Below, in pieces: positions 51,829 to 62,465 of a DNA stretch of 64,000 nt. Source of the DNA: Hydractinia symbiolongicarpus. Taxonomy: Eukaryota; Cnidaria; Hydrozoa; Anthoathecata; Hydractiniidae. Within the stretch, counting starts at the first letter, position 1; each line of letters starts with the position of its first letter. The notes beneath the pieces were generated by a model. It had not been told where the DNA came from. It was given only the letters and a program-made list of their open reading frames with translations, and searched no databases. Position numbers and translations under genes: made by a program. The DNA is taken from positions 6,388,001 to 6,452,000 of the forward strand of contig NC_079877.1 in the NCBI RefSeq assembly GCF_029227915.1. Reading direction: 5' to 3'.

Positions 51829-52530
51829 CTAATTTCCCAAACGATTTTTTAAATTATTATTTCACCACTAAAGCCCATGAGACTTGCAGTTTTAAAAAAT
51901 GTTTTTATTTTTGATGAGACGCTGAATAAAAGAAGTTTAATCGCCGGCAAACGAAAACCCGCGATTTCCCGTAAATCCCGGACTCGGCCCGTATAGTCAA
52001 AAGTATACAAAGAAAGTACACAGGGAGTAAACTCATTTCCCGAACGATTTTTTTAAATTATTTTTTCACCACTAAAACGCATGAGACTTGTAGTTTTCAG
52101 AAATCTTTTCATTTTTGATGAGACGCTTAATGAAAGTGGTTTAATCGCCGGCAAACGAAAACCTGCGATTTCCCGTAAATCCCGGACTCGGCCCGTATAG
52201 TCAAAAGTATACAAAGAAAGTACCCAGGGTGTAAACTCATTTCCCAAACGATTTTTTAATTTATTTTTTCACCACCAAAACGCATGAGACTTGTAGTTTT
52301 CAAAAATGTTTTCATTTTTGATGAGAGGCTGAATAAAAGAAGTTTAATCGCCAGCAAACAAAAACCTGCGATTTCCCGTAAATCCCGAACTCGGCCCGTA
52401 TAGTCAAAAGTATACAAAGAAAGTACCCAGGGAGTAAACTCATTTCCCAAACGAGTTTTTTAAATTTATATTTTACCACTAAAGCCCATGAGACTTGTAG
52501 TTTTTAAAAATGTTTTCATTTTTGATGAGA
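51829..52530. repeat. Third copy of part of the 48-51 kb unit
   Basis: Matches 49,594-50,295 at about 2,235 bp (11 monomers plus the same two extra T bases). It keeps GACTTGCAGTTTTAAAAAATG, GTACACAGGG and GAGAGGCTG, and diverges at GAATAAAAAAGTTTAATCG. Confidence 0.75.
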
Positions 52531-52559
52531 CGCTGAATAAAAAAGTTTAATCGCCGGCA

Positions 52560-54370
52560 AACGAAAACCTGCGATTTCCCGTAATTCCCGGTCTCGGCCT
52601 GTATAGACAAAAGTATACAAGGAAAGTACCCAGTGAGTAAACTCATTTCCATAACGAATTTTTAAATTATTTTTTCACCACTAAAACGCATGAGACTTGT
52701 AGTTTTCAAAAATGTTTTCATTTTTGATGAGACGCGGAATAAAAGAAGTTTAATCGCCGGCAAACGAAAACCTGCGATTTCCCGTAAATCCCGGACTCTG
52801 CCCGTATAGTCAAAAGTATACAAAGAAAGTACCCAGGGTGTAAACGCATTTCCCGAACGATTTTTTAAATTATTTTTTCACCACTAAAACGCATGAGACT
52901 TGTAGTTTTCAAAAATGTTTTCATTTTTGATAAGACGCTGAATAAAAGAAGTTTAATCGCCGGCAAACGAAAACCTGCGATTTCCCGTTAATCCAGGCCT
53001 CGGCCCGTATAGTCAAAAGTGTACAAAGAAAGTACCCAGGGAGTAAACTTATTTCCCAAACGTTTATTTAAATTATTATTTCACCACTAAATCCCATGAG
53101 ACTTGTAGTTTTTAAAAATGTTTACATTTTTGATGAGACGCTGAATAAAAGAAGTTTAATCGCCGGCAAACGAAAACCCGCGATTTCCCGTAAATCCCGG
53201 ACTCGGCCCGTATAGTCAAAAGTATACAAGGAAAGTACCCAGTGAGTAAACTCATTTCCCGAACGAATTTTTAAATTATTTTTTCACCACTAAAACGCAT
53301 GAGACTTGTAGTTTTTAGAAATGTTTTCATTTTTGATGAGACGCTTAATGAAAGTGGTTTAATCGCCGGCAAACGAAAACCCGCGATTTCCCGTAAATCC
53401 CGGGCTTGGCCCGTATAGTCGAATGTATACAAAGAAAGTACCCTGTGAGTAAACTCATTTCCAAAACGATTTTTTAAATTATCTTTTCACCACTAAAACG
53501 CTTGAGACTTGTAGTTTTCAAAAATGTTTTCATTTTTGTTGAGACGCTGAATAAACGAAGTTTAATCGCCGGCAAACGAAAACCCGCCATTTCCCGTAAA
53601 CCCCGGACTCAGCCCGCATAGTAAAAAGTATACAAAGAAAGTACCCAGGGAGTAAACTCATTTCCCGAACGATTTTTGAAATTATTTTTTCACAACTAAA
53701 ACGCATGAGACTTGTAGTTTTCAAAAATGTTTTCATTTTTGATGAGACGCGGAATAAAAGAAGTTTAATCGCCGGCAAACGAAAACCTGCGATTTCCTGT
53801 AAATCCCGGACTCTGCCCGTATAGTCAAAAGTATACAAAGAAAGAACCCAGGGTGTAAACGCATTTCCCGAACGATTTTTTAAATTATTTTTTCACCACT
53901 AAAACGCATGACACTTGTAGTTTTCAAAAATGTTTTCATTTTTGTTGAGACGCTGAATAAAAGAAGTTTAATCGCCGACAAACGAAAACCCGCGATTTCC
54001 CGTAAATCCCGGTCTCGGCCCGTATAGACAAAAGTATACAAGGAAAGTACCCAGTGAGTAAACTCATTTCCCTAACGAATTTTTAAATTATTTTTTCACC
54101 ACTAAAACGCATGAGACTTGTAGTTTTTAAAAATGTTTTCATTTTTGATGAGACGCGGAATAAAAGAAGTTTAATCGCCGGCAAACGAAAACCTGCGATT
54201 TCCCGTAAATCCCGGACTCTGCCCGTATAGTCAAAAGTATACAAAGAAAGTACCCAGGGTGTAAACGCATTTCCCGAACGATTTTTTAAATTATTTTTTC
54301 ACCACTAAAACGCATGACACTTGTAGTTTTCAAAAATGTTTTCATTTTTGATAAGACGCTGAATAAAAGA
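52560..54370. repeat. Island of GTATAGAC-domain monomers
   Basis: The succession CTGTATAGACAAAAG, GACGCGGAATAAAAG, ACTCTGCCCG, GTGTAAACGCATTT, GATAAGACG, GTTAATCC, CAAACGTTTATTTAAATT, GTTTTTAGAAATG, then TTTTGTTGAGACG with GAATAAACG follows 19.8-20.76 kb closely, about 32.9 kb upstream. The domains on either side lack these markers. Confidence 0.8.
53416..53618. repeat. Reference type B monomer (203 bp)
   Basis: This example shows the second lineage. It begins TAGTCGAATGTATAC, has CCCTGTGAG where type A has CCCAGGGAG, TTTCCAAAACG before the A/T tract, TTATCTTTTCACC and GCTTGAGAC. It follows a monomer ending GGGCTTGG. Its own GC-rich end (GCCATTTCCCGTAAACCCC) is a sub-variant that leads into a GCATAGT junction. 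Type B monomers are interspersed with type A along the entire window, so the lineages are old relative to the duplications that now carry them in mixed blocks. Confidence 0.85.
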
Positions 54371-54379
54371 AGTTTAATC

Positions 54380-55393
54380 GCCGGCAAACGAAAACCTGCG
54401 ATTTCCCGTTAATCCCGGCCTCGGCCCGTATAGTCAAAAGTATACAAAGAAAGTACCCAGGGAGTAAACTCATTTCCCAAACGTTTATTTAAATTATTAT
54501 TTCACCACTAAATCCCATGAGACTTGTAGTTTTTAAAAATGTTTACATTTTTGATGAGACGCTGAATAAAAGAAGTTTAATCGCCGGCAAACGAAAACCC
54601 GCGATTTCCCGTAAATCCCGGACTCGGCCCGTATAGTCAAAAGTATACAAAGAAAGTACCCAGGGAGTAAACTCATTTCCCGAACGATTTTTTAAATTAA
54701 TTATTACCACTAAAACGCATGAGACTTGTAGTTTTCAGAAATGTTTTCATTTTTGATGAGACGCTTAATGAAAGTTGTTTAATCGCCGGCAAACGAAAAC
54801 CCGCGATTTCCCGTAAATCGCGGGCTTGGCCCGTATAGTCGAATGTATACAAAGAAAGTACCCTGTGAGTAAACTCATTTCCGAAACGATTTTTTCAATT
54901 ATCTTTTCACCACTAAAACGCATGAGACTTGCAGTTTTCAAAAATGTTTTCATTTTTGTTGAGACGCTGAATAAAAGAAGTTTAATCGCCGGCAAACGAA
55001 AACCCGCCATTTCCCGTAAACCCCGGACTCGGCCCGAATAGTCAAAAGTATACAAAGAAAGTACCCAGGGAGTAAACTCATTTCCCGAACGATTTTTTAA
55101 ATTATTTTTTCACCTCTAAAACGCATGAGACTTATAGTTTTCAAAATTGTTTTCATTTTTGATGAGACGCTGAATAAAAGAAGTTTAATCGCCGGCAAAC
55201 GAAAACCTGCGATTTTCCGTAAATCCCGGACTCGGCCCGTAGAGTCAAAAGTATACAAAGAAAGTACCCAGGGTGTAAACTCATTTCCCGAACGATTTTT
55301 TAAATTAATATTTCACCACTAAAGCCCATGAGACTTGTAGTATTTAAAAATATTTTCATTTTTGATGAGACGCTGAATAAAGGAAGTTTAATC
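54380..55393. repeat. Five-monomer unit, copy 1 (1,014 bp)
   Basis: Contains GTTAATCCCGGCC, TTTACATTTTTG, AATTAATTATTACC, AAATCGCGGGC, TTTTTTCAATTATC, CACCTCTAAAACG with GACTTATAG, and GTAGAGTC. The same order repeats twice. Related monomers lie at 24.6-25.0 and 28.3-29.9 kb. Confidence 0.85.
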
Positions 55394-56407
55394 GCCGGCA
55401 AACGAAAACCTGCGATTTCCCGTTAATCCCGGCCTCGGCCCGTATAGTCAAAAGTATACAAAGAAAGTACCCAGGGAGTAAACTCATTTCCCAAACGTTT
55501 ATTTAAATTATTATTTCACCACTAAATCCCATGAGACTTGTAGTTTTTAAAAATGTTTACATTTTTGATGAGACGCTGAATAAAAGAAGTTTAATCGCCG
55601 GCAAACGAAAACCCGCGATTTCCCGTAAATCCCGGACTCGGCCCGTATAGTCAAAAGTATACAAAGAAAGTACCCAGGGAGTAAACTCATTTCCCGAACG
55701 ATTTTTTAAATTAATTATTACCACTAAAACGCATGAGACTTGTAGTTTTCAGAAATGTTTTCATTTTTGATGAGACGCTTAATGAAAGTTGTTTAATCGC
55801 CGGCAAACGAAAACCCGCGATTTCCCGTAAATCGCGGGCTTGGCCCGTATAGTCGAATGTATACAAAGAAAGTACCCTGTGAGTAAACTCATTTCCGAAA
55901 CGATTTTTTCAATTATCTTTTCACCACTAAAACGCATGAGACTTGCAGTTTTCAAAAATGTTTTCATTTTTGTTGAGACGCTGAATAAAAGAAGTTTAAT
56001 CGCCGGCAAACGAAAACCCGCCATTTCCCGTAAACCCCGGACTCGGCCCGAATAGTCAAAAGTATACAAAGAAAGTACCCAGGGAGTAAACTCATTTCCC
56101 GAACGATTTTTTAAATTATTTTTTCACCTCTAAAACGCATGAGACTTATAGTTTTCAAAAATGTTTTCATTTTTGATGAGACGCTGAATAAAAGAAGTTT
56201 AATCGCCGGCAAACGAAAACCTGCGATTTTCCGTAAATCCCGGACTCGGCCCGTAGAGTCAAAAGTATACAAAGAAAGTACCCAGGGTGTAAACTCATTT
56301 CCCGAACGATTTTTTAAATTATTATTTCACCACTAAAGCCCATGAGACTTGTAGTATTTAAAAATATTTTCATTTTTGATGAGACGCTGAATAAAGGAAG
56401 TTTAATC
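55394..56407. repeat. Five-monomer unit, copy 2 (1,014 bp)
   Basis: Immediate tandem copy; AAAACCTGCG of the first monomer is at 54,391 and 55,405. Differences from copy 1 are few, such as CAAAAATG for CAAAATTG. Confidence 0.85.
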
Positions 56408-57430
56408 GCCGGCAAACGAAAACCCGCGACTTCCGTAAATCTCGGACTCGGCCCGTATAGTCAAAAGTATACAAAGAAAGTACCCAGGGAGTAAACTCAT
56501 TTCCCGAACGATTTTTTAAATTATTTTTTCACCACTAAAACGCATGAGACTTGTAGTTTTCAAAAATGTTTTCATTTTTGATGAGACGCTGAATAAAAGA
56601 AGTTTAATCGCCGGCAAACGAAAACCCGCGATTTCCCGTAAATCCCGGACTCGGCCCGTATAGTCAAAAGTATACAAAGAAAGTACCCAGGGAGTAAACT
56701 CATTTCCCGAACGATTTTTTAAATTAATTATTACCACTAAAACGCATGAGACTTGTAGTTTTCAGAAATGTTTTCATTTTTGATGAGACGCTTAATGAAA
56801 GTTGTTTAATCGCCGGCAAACGAAAACCCGCGATTTCCCGTAAATCGCGGGCTTGGCCCGTATAGTCGAATGTATACAAAGAAAGTACCCTGTGACTAAA
56901 CTCATTTCCGAAACGATTTTTTCAATTATCTTTTCACCACTAAAACGCATGAGACTTGCAGTTTTCAAAAATGTTTTCATTTTTGTTGAGACGCTGAATA
57001 AAAGAAGTTTAATCGCCGGCAAACGAAAACCCGCCATTTCCCGTAAACCCCGGACTCGGCCCGAATAGTCAAAAGTATACAAAGAAAGTACCCAGGGAGT
57101 AAACTCATTTCCCGAACGATTTTTAAATTATTTTTTCACCTCTAAAACGCATGAGACTTATAGTTTTCAAAAATGTTTTCATTTTTGATGAGACGCTGAA
57201 TAAAAGAAGTTTAATCGCCGGCAAACGAAAACCTGCGATTTTCCGTAAATCCCGGACTCGGCCCGTAGAGTCAAAAGTATACAAAGAAAGTACCCAGGGT
57301 GTAAACTCATTTCCCGAACGATTTTTTAAATTATTATTTCACCACTAAAGCCCATGAGACTTGTAGTATTTAAAAATATTTTCATTTTTGATGAGACGCT
57401 GAATAAAGGAAGTTTAATCGCCGGCAAACG
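56408..57430. repeat. Five-monomer unit, copy 3 with one monomer replaced
   Basis: From about 56,635 it matches copy 2 at 1,013 bp. The first part differs: the GTTAATCCCGGCC and TTTACATTTTTG monomer is replaced by the consensus type A monomer at 56,458. TGTGACTAAAC and a shortened GATTTTTAAATT are private changes. Confidence 0.8.
56458..56660. repeat. Reference type A monomer (203 bp)
   Basis: This monomer matches the majority base I read at nearly every position, so it serves as reference; the phase starting at TAGTC is arbitrary. It has 77 G+C in 203 (about 38%). Its parts in order are the TCAAAAGTATAC arm of the dyad, CCCAGGGAGTAAAC, TTTCCCGAACG, a 19-bp pure A/T tract at 56,511-56,529, CACCAC, ATGAGAC, the T-rich run around TTTTCAAAAATG, a second ATGAGAC 37 bp after the first, GCTGAATAAAAGAAG, and a GC-rich end from TCGCCGGC to GGCCCG. 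Type A is recognised by GACTCGG before the junction and TCAAAAG plus CCCAGGGAG after it. Confidence 0.9.
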
Positions 57431-58769
57431 AAAACCCGCGACTTCCGTAAATCTCGGACTCGGCCCGTATAGTCAAAAGTATACAAAGAAAGTACCCAGG
57501 GAGTAAACTCATTTCCCGAACGATTTTTTAAATTATTTTTTCACCACTAAAACGCATGAGACTTGTAGTTTTCAAAAATGTTTGCATTTTTGATGAGACG
57601 CTGAATAAAAGAAGTTTAATCGCCGGCAAACGAAATCCCGTGATTTCCCGTAAATCCGGGCTTGGCCCGTATAGTCGAATGTATACAAAGAAAGTACCCA
57701 GGGAGTAAACTCATTTCCCGAAAGATTTTTTAATTTTTTTTTTCACCACTAAAACGCATGAGACTTGTAGTTTTCAAAAATGTTTTCATTTTTGATGAGA
57801 CGCTTAATGAAAGAGGTTTAATCGCCGGCAAACGAAAACCCGCGATTTCCCGTAAATCCCGGGCTTGGCCAGTATAGTCGAATGTATACAAAGAAAGTAC
57901 CCTGTGAGTAAACTCATTTCCAGAACGATTTTTTAATTTATTTTTTCACCACTAAAACGCATGAGACTTGTAGTTTTCAAAAACGTTTTCATTTTTGATG
58001 AGACGCTGAATAAAAGAAGTTTAATCGCCGGCAAACGAAAACCTGCGATTTCCCGTAAATCCCGGACTCGGCCCCTATAGTCAAAAGTATACAAAGAAAG
58101 TACCCAGGGAGTAAACTAATTGCCCAAACGATTTTTTGAATTATTATTTTACCACTAAAGCCCATGAGACTTGTAGTTTTTAAAAATGTTTTCATTTTTG
58201 ATGAGACGCTGAATAAAAGAAGTTTAATCGCCGGCAAACGAAAACCCGCAATTTCCCGTAAATCCCGGTCTCGGCCCGTATAGTCAAAAGTATACAAGGA
58301 AAGTACCCAGTGAGTAAACTCATTTCCCTAACGAATTTTTAAATTATTTTTTCACCACTAAAACGCATGAGACTTGTAGTTTTCAAAAATGTTTTAATTT
58401 TTGATGAGACGCTGAATAAAAGAAATTTAATCGCCTGCAAACGAAAACCTGCAATTTCCCGTAAATCCCGGACTCGGGCCGTATAGTCAAAAGTATACAA
58501 ACAAAGTACCCAGGGAGTAAACTCATTTCCCAAACGATTTTTTAAATTATTATTTCACCACTAAAGCCCATGAGACTTGTAGTTTTCAAAAATGTTTTCA
58601 TTTTTGATGAGACGGTTAATGAAAGAGGTTTAATCGCCGGCAAACGAAAACCCGCGATTTCCCGTATATCCCGGGCTTGGCCCGTATAGTCGAATGTATA
58701 CAAAGAAAGTACCCTGTGAGTAAACTCATTTCCAGAACGATTTTTTAATTTATTTTTTCACCACTAAAA
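57431..58769. repeat. Mixed monomers between the 5-mer and 6-mer arrays
   Basis: About 6.5 monomers resembling 30.8-31.3 and 33.1-33.5 kb (AAATCCGGGC, TTTTTTGAATT, TTTTACCAC) followed by types seen at 37.6-38.0 kb (GCCTGCAAACG, CGGGCCG, GACGGTTAATG). No internal tandem unit was recognised. Confidence 0.65.
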
Positions 58770-59987
58770 CGCATGAGACTTGTAGTTTTCAAAAATGTTT
58801 TCATTTTTGATGAGACGGTTAATGAAAGAGGTTTAATCGCCGGCAAACGAAAACCCGAGATTTCCCGTAAATCCCGGGCTTGGCCCGTATAGTCAAAAGT
58901 ATACAAAGATAGTACCCAGGGAGTAAACTCATTTCCCGAACGATTTTTTAAATTATTTTTTCACCACTAAAACGCATGAGACTTGTAGTTTTCAGGAATG
59001 TTTTCATTTTTGATGAGACGCTTAATGAAAGTGGTTTAATCGCCGGCAAACGAAAAACCGCGATTTCCCGTAAATCCCGGGCTTGGCCGGTATAGTCGAA
59101 TGTATACAAAGAAAGTACCCTGTGAGTAAACTCATTTCCAAAACGATTTTTTAAATTATCTTTTCACCACTAAAACGCATGAGACTTGTAGTTTTCAAAA
59201 ATGTTTTCATTTTTAAAGAGACGCTAAATAAAAAAAGTTTAATAGCCGGCAAACGAAAACCCGCGATTTCCCGTAAATCCCGGGCTTGGCCCGTATAGTC
59301 GAAAGTATACAAAGAAAGTACCCAGGGAGTAAACTCATTTCCCGAACGATTTTTTAAATTTTTTTTTCACCACTAAAACGCATGAGACTTGTAGTTTTCA
59401 AAAATGTTTTCATTTTTGATGAGACGCTTAATGAAAGAGGTTTAATCGCCGGCAAACGAAAACCCGCGATTTCCCGTAAATCCCGGGCTTGGCCCGTATA
59501 GTCGAATGTATACAAAGAAAGTACCCTGTGAGTAAACTCATTTCCAGAACGATTTTTTAATTTATTTTTTCACCACTAAAACGCATGAGACTTGTAGTTT
59601 TCAAAAACGTTTTCATTTTTGATGAGACGCTGAATAAAAGAAGTTTAATCGCCGGCAAACGAAAACCTGCGATTTCCCGTAAATCCCGGACTCGGCCCGT
59701 ATAGTCAAAAGTATACAAAGAAAGTACACAGGGAGTAAACTAATTTCCCAAACGATTTTTTGAATTATTATTTTACCACTAAAGCCCATGAGACTTGTAG
59801 TTTTTAAAAACGTTTTCATTTTTGATGAGACGCTGAATAAAAGAAGTTTAATCGCCGGCAAACGAAAACCCGCAATTTCCCGTAAATCCCGGTCTCGGCC
59901 CGTATAGTCAAAAGTATACAAGGAAAGTACCCAGTGAGTAAACTCATTTCCCTAACGAATTTTTAAATTATTTTTTCACCACTAAAA
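58770..59987. repeat. Six-monomer unit, copy 1 (1,218 bp)
   Basis: Markers are CCCGAGATTTCCC, AAAGATAG, TCAGGAATG, TTTTTAAAGAGACGC with AATAGCCGGC, GTCGAAAGTATAC and GTACACAGGG. Each recurs 1,218 bp later. This 6-mer differs in composition from the one at 39-42.6 kb. Confidence 0.85.
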
Positions 59988-61205
59988 CGCATGAGACTTG
60001 TAGTTTTCAAAAATGTTTTCATTTTTGATGAGACGGTTAATGAAAGAGGTTTAATCGCCGGCAAACGAAAACCCGAGATTTCCCGTAAATCCCGGGCTTG
60101 GCCCGTATAGTCAAAAGTATACAAAGATAGTACCCAGGGAGTAAACTCATTTCCCGAACGATTTTTTAAATTATTTTTTCACCACTAAAACGCATGAGAC
60201 TTGTAGTTTTCAGGAATGTTTTCATTTTTGATGAGACGCTTAATGAAAGTGGTTTAATCGCCGGCAAACGAAAAACCGCGATTTCCCGTAAATCCCGGGC
60301 TTGGCCGGTATAGTCGAATGTATACAAAGAAAGTACCCTGTGAGTAAACTCATTTCCAAAACGATTTTTTAAATTATCTTTTCACCACTAAAACGCATGA
60401 GACTTGTAGTTTTCAAAAATGTTTTCATTTTTAAAGAGACGCTAAATAAAAAAAGTTTAATAGCCGGCAAACGAAAACCCGCGATTTCCCGTAAATCCCG
60501 GGCTTGGCCCGTATAGTCGAAAGTATACAAAGAAAGTACCCAGGGAGTAAACTCATTTCCCGAACGATTTTTTAAATTTTTTTTTCACCACTAAAACGCA
60601 TGAGACTTGTAGTTTTCAAAAATGTTTTCATTTTTGATGAGACGCTTAATGAAAGAGGTTTAATCGCCGGCAAACGAAAACCCGCGATTTCCCGTAAATC
60701 CCGGGCTTGGCCCGTATAGTCGAATGTATACAAAGAAAGTACCCTGTGAGTAAACTCATTTCCAGAACGATTTTTTAATTTATTTTTTCACCACTAAAAC
60801 GCATGAGACTTGTAGTTTTCAAAAACGTTTTCATTTTTGATGAGACGCTGAATAAAAGAAGTTTAATCGCCGGCAAACGAAAACCTGCGATTTCCCGTAA
60901 ATCCCGGACTCGGCCCGTATAGTCAAAAGTATACAAAGAAAGTACACAGGGAGTAAACTAATTTCCCAAACGATTTTTTGAATTATTATTTTACCACTAA
61001 AGCCCATGAGACTTGTAGTTTTTAAAAACGTTTTCATTTTTGATGAGACGCTGAATAAAAGAAGTTTAATCGCCGGCAAACGAAAACCCGCAATTTCCCG
61101 TAAATCCCGGTCTCGGCCCGTATAGTCAAAAGTATACAAGGAAAGTACCCAGTGAGTAAACTCATTTCCCTAACGAATTTTTAAATTATTTTTTCACCAC
61201 TAAAA
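59988..61205. repeat. Six-monomer unit, copy 2 (1,218 bp)
   Basis: I saw no difference from copy 1 in the stretches compared, including several private variants, so the duplication looks very recent (or is an assembly artefact). The match ends about 61,250 where GACGCTGAATAAAATAAG replaces GACGGTTAATG. Confidence 0.85.
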
Positions 61206-62440
61206 CGCATGAGACTTGTAGTTTTCAAAAATGTTTTCATTTTTGATGAGACGCTGAATAAAATAAGTTTAATCGCCTGCAAACGAAAACCTGCGATTTC
61301 CCGTAAATCCCGGACTCGGGCCGTATAGTCAAAAGTATACAAAGAAAGTACCCAGGGAGTAAACTCATTTCCCAAACGATTTTTTAAATTATTATTTCAC
61401 CACTAAAGCCCATGAGACTTGTAGTTTTCAAAAATGTTTTCATTTTTGATGAGACGGTTAATGAAAGAGGTTTAATCGCCGGCAAACGAAAACCCGCGAT
61501 TTCCCGTAAATCCCGGGCTTGGCCCGTATAGTCGAATGTATACAAAGAAAGTACCCTGTGAGTAAACTCATTTCCAGAACGATTTTTTAATTTATTTTTT
61601 CACCACTAAAACGCATGAGACTTGTAGTTTTCAAAAACGTTTTCATTTTTGATGAGACGCTGAATAAAAGAAGTTTAATCGCCGGCAAACGAAAACCTGC
61701 GATTTCCCGTAAATCCCGGACTCGGCCCGTATAGTTAAAAGTATACAAAGAAAGTACACAGGGAGTAAACTAATTTCCCAAACGATTTTTTGAATTATTA
61801 TTTTACCACTAAAGCCCATGAGACTTGTAGTTTTTAAAAATGTTTTCATTTTTGATGAGACGCTGAATAAAAGAAGTTTAATCGCCGGCAAACGAAAACC
61901 CGCAATTTCCCGTAAATCCCGGTCTCGGCCCGTATAGTCAAAAGTATACAAGGAAAGTACCCAGTGAGTAAACTCATTTCCCTAACGAATTTTTAAATTA
62001 TTTTTTCACCACTAAAACGCATGAGACTTGTAGTTTTCAAAAATGTTTTCATTTTTGATGAGACGCTGAATAAAATAAGTTTAATCGCCTGCAAACGAAA
62101 ACCTGCGATTTCCCGTAAATCCCGGACTCGGGCCGTATAGTCAAAAGTATACAAAGAAAGTACCCAGGGAGTAAACTCATTTCCCAAACGATTTTTTAAA
62201 TTATTATTTCACCACTAAAGCCCATGAGACTTGTAGTTTTCAAAAATGTTTTCATTTTTGATGAGACGGTTAATGAAAGAGGTTTAATCGCCGGCAAACG
62301 AAAACCCGCGATTTCCCGTAAATCCCGGGCTTGGCCCGTATAGTCGAATGTATACAAAGAAAGTACCCTGTGAGTAAACTCATTTCCAGAACGATTTTTT
62401 AATTTATTTTTTCACCACTAAAACGCATGAGACTTGTAGT
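60650..62440. repeat. Four-monomer unit in tandem (812 bp, about 2.2 copies)
   Basis: Units at 60,650-61,461 and 61,462-62,273, plus a partial third. Shared private features are AAAACGTTTTC, the TTTTTTGAATT / TTTTACCAC monomer, and GAATAAAATAAG with GCCTGCAAACG. It overlaps the end of the 6-mer copy 2. Confidence 0.8.
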
Positions 62441-62465
62441 TTTCAAAACTGTTTTCATTTTTGAT

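Noticed and set aside
56458-56660. CENP-B box on the minus strand (TTTTCGTTTGCCGGCGA)
   Set aside because: Only the first half resembles the TTCGTTGG part of the box. The required A and the CGGG at the 3' side are not in place, so it fails the minimal NTTCGNNNNANNCGGGN pattern.
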